Source: JBBQKF01 sp038326615 (lineage in GTDB: Bacteria > Bacillota > Clostridia > Saccharofermentanales > UBA5734). Taken from it: DNA of 16,402 nucleotides. Under the pieces are notes generated by a model, which worked only from the letters and a program-made list of their open reading frames with translations, was not told where the DNA came from and did no database searches. A program made the position numbers and the translations under genes. Shown piece after piece: positions 16,295-16,402 of the stretch. How positions within the stretch are numbered: position 1 is the stretch's first letter; each line of letters opens with the position of its first letter. Location of the stretch: contig JBBQKF010000070.1 of NCBI GenBank assembly GCA_038326615.1, forward strand, positions 1 through 16,402. The letters are read 5' to 3'.

Positions 16295-16325
16295 CTAATT
16301 TTTATTCTGAAAGAATAAAAATTAG
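16295..16325 (+). promoter_or_regulatory. Perfect 14-bp hairpin (hairpin 1) after the NusG-like gene
   Basis: CTAATTTTTATTCT (16295-16308) pairs exactly with 16312-16325 around the triloop GAA. It is the first of two adjacent hairpins in the 208 nt after the NusG-like gene. There is no T tract after it, so it is not a standard terminator. It could be part of a regulatory leader. Confidence 0.75.
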
Positions 16326-16329
16326 ATAG

Positions 16330-16356
16330 GAAGAATAAAGCAAGGCTTTATTCTTC
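16330..16356 (+). promoter_or_regulatory. Perfect 12-bp hairpin (hairpin 2) after the NusG-like gene
   Basis: GAAGAATAAAGC (16330-16341) pairs exactly with 16345-16356 around the triloop AAG. It starts four bases after hairpin 1 and shares AGAATAAA with that stem. The remaining bases to the window end contain GGAGGA at 16382-16387 but no start codon at normal distance, so any following gene begins outside the window. Confidence 0.75.
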
Positions 16357-16402
16357 TCTTGGCGAGTTCGATATTAAATCCGGAGGAATTATTAAAGAGA
16401 TT

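Overview
The window is AT-rich DNA with strong Shine-Dalgarno sites (GGAAGGA, GGGAGGTGA, AAAGGGTGA), TTG starts and vegetative-type promoters. It reads like a low-GC Gram-positive genome, most likely a Clostridia-class Firmicute. That assignment is an inference from style and gene families; no rRNA or other taxonomic marker is present.

Layout. Positions 1-290 hold the decayed end of an unidentified Lys-rich protein gene. At 417-3095 (+) is a membrane-anchored PAS-GAF-PAS-GGDEF-HD-GYP cyclic-di-GMP enzyme. It converges on 3178-5754 (-), a secreted protein with a lectin-like N-terminal domain and several repeated beta modules; the two stop codons are separated only by a long palindromic repeat. 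Positions 5755-6162 are non-coding, with a 39-bp direct repeat and a second palindrome. A wrecked hipB-hipA toxin-antitoxin pair occupies 6163-7049. At 7170-15135 lies a complete four-gene Wadjet (Jet) anti-plasmid operon in the order jetD-jetA-jetB-jetC, an order I recall for type II systems. At 15439-16194 is a specialised NusG paralogue resembling LoaP/UpxY, with two good upstream promoters. The window ends in a leader-like region with two tandem, sequence-related perfect hairpins.

How the parts work together. JetA, JetB and JetC should form an SMC-like loop-extruding complex and JetD the Toprim nuclease that cuts small circular DNA. Translational coupling (8-nt and 14-nt overlaps) links A, B and C. 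The NusG paralogue probably serves a long operon that starts beyond the right edge, and the tandem hairpins are candidates for its RNA target.

One repeat family ties the window together. Seven copies of a unit of about 27 bp with ends ACACAG/CTGTGT and core GGAACCGTCCCC occur at four sites, each next to a gene end or a gene break. They flank the hipBA remnant and also the Wadjet operon, suggesting a defence locus where genes have turned over between repeats. The most noteworthy points are the tandem hairpin pair next to the NusG paralogue, a 9-nt minisatellite and an exact palindrome inside jetA, a 48-nt duplication inside the NusG-like gene, and the stop-adjacent placement of the repeats.
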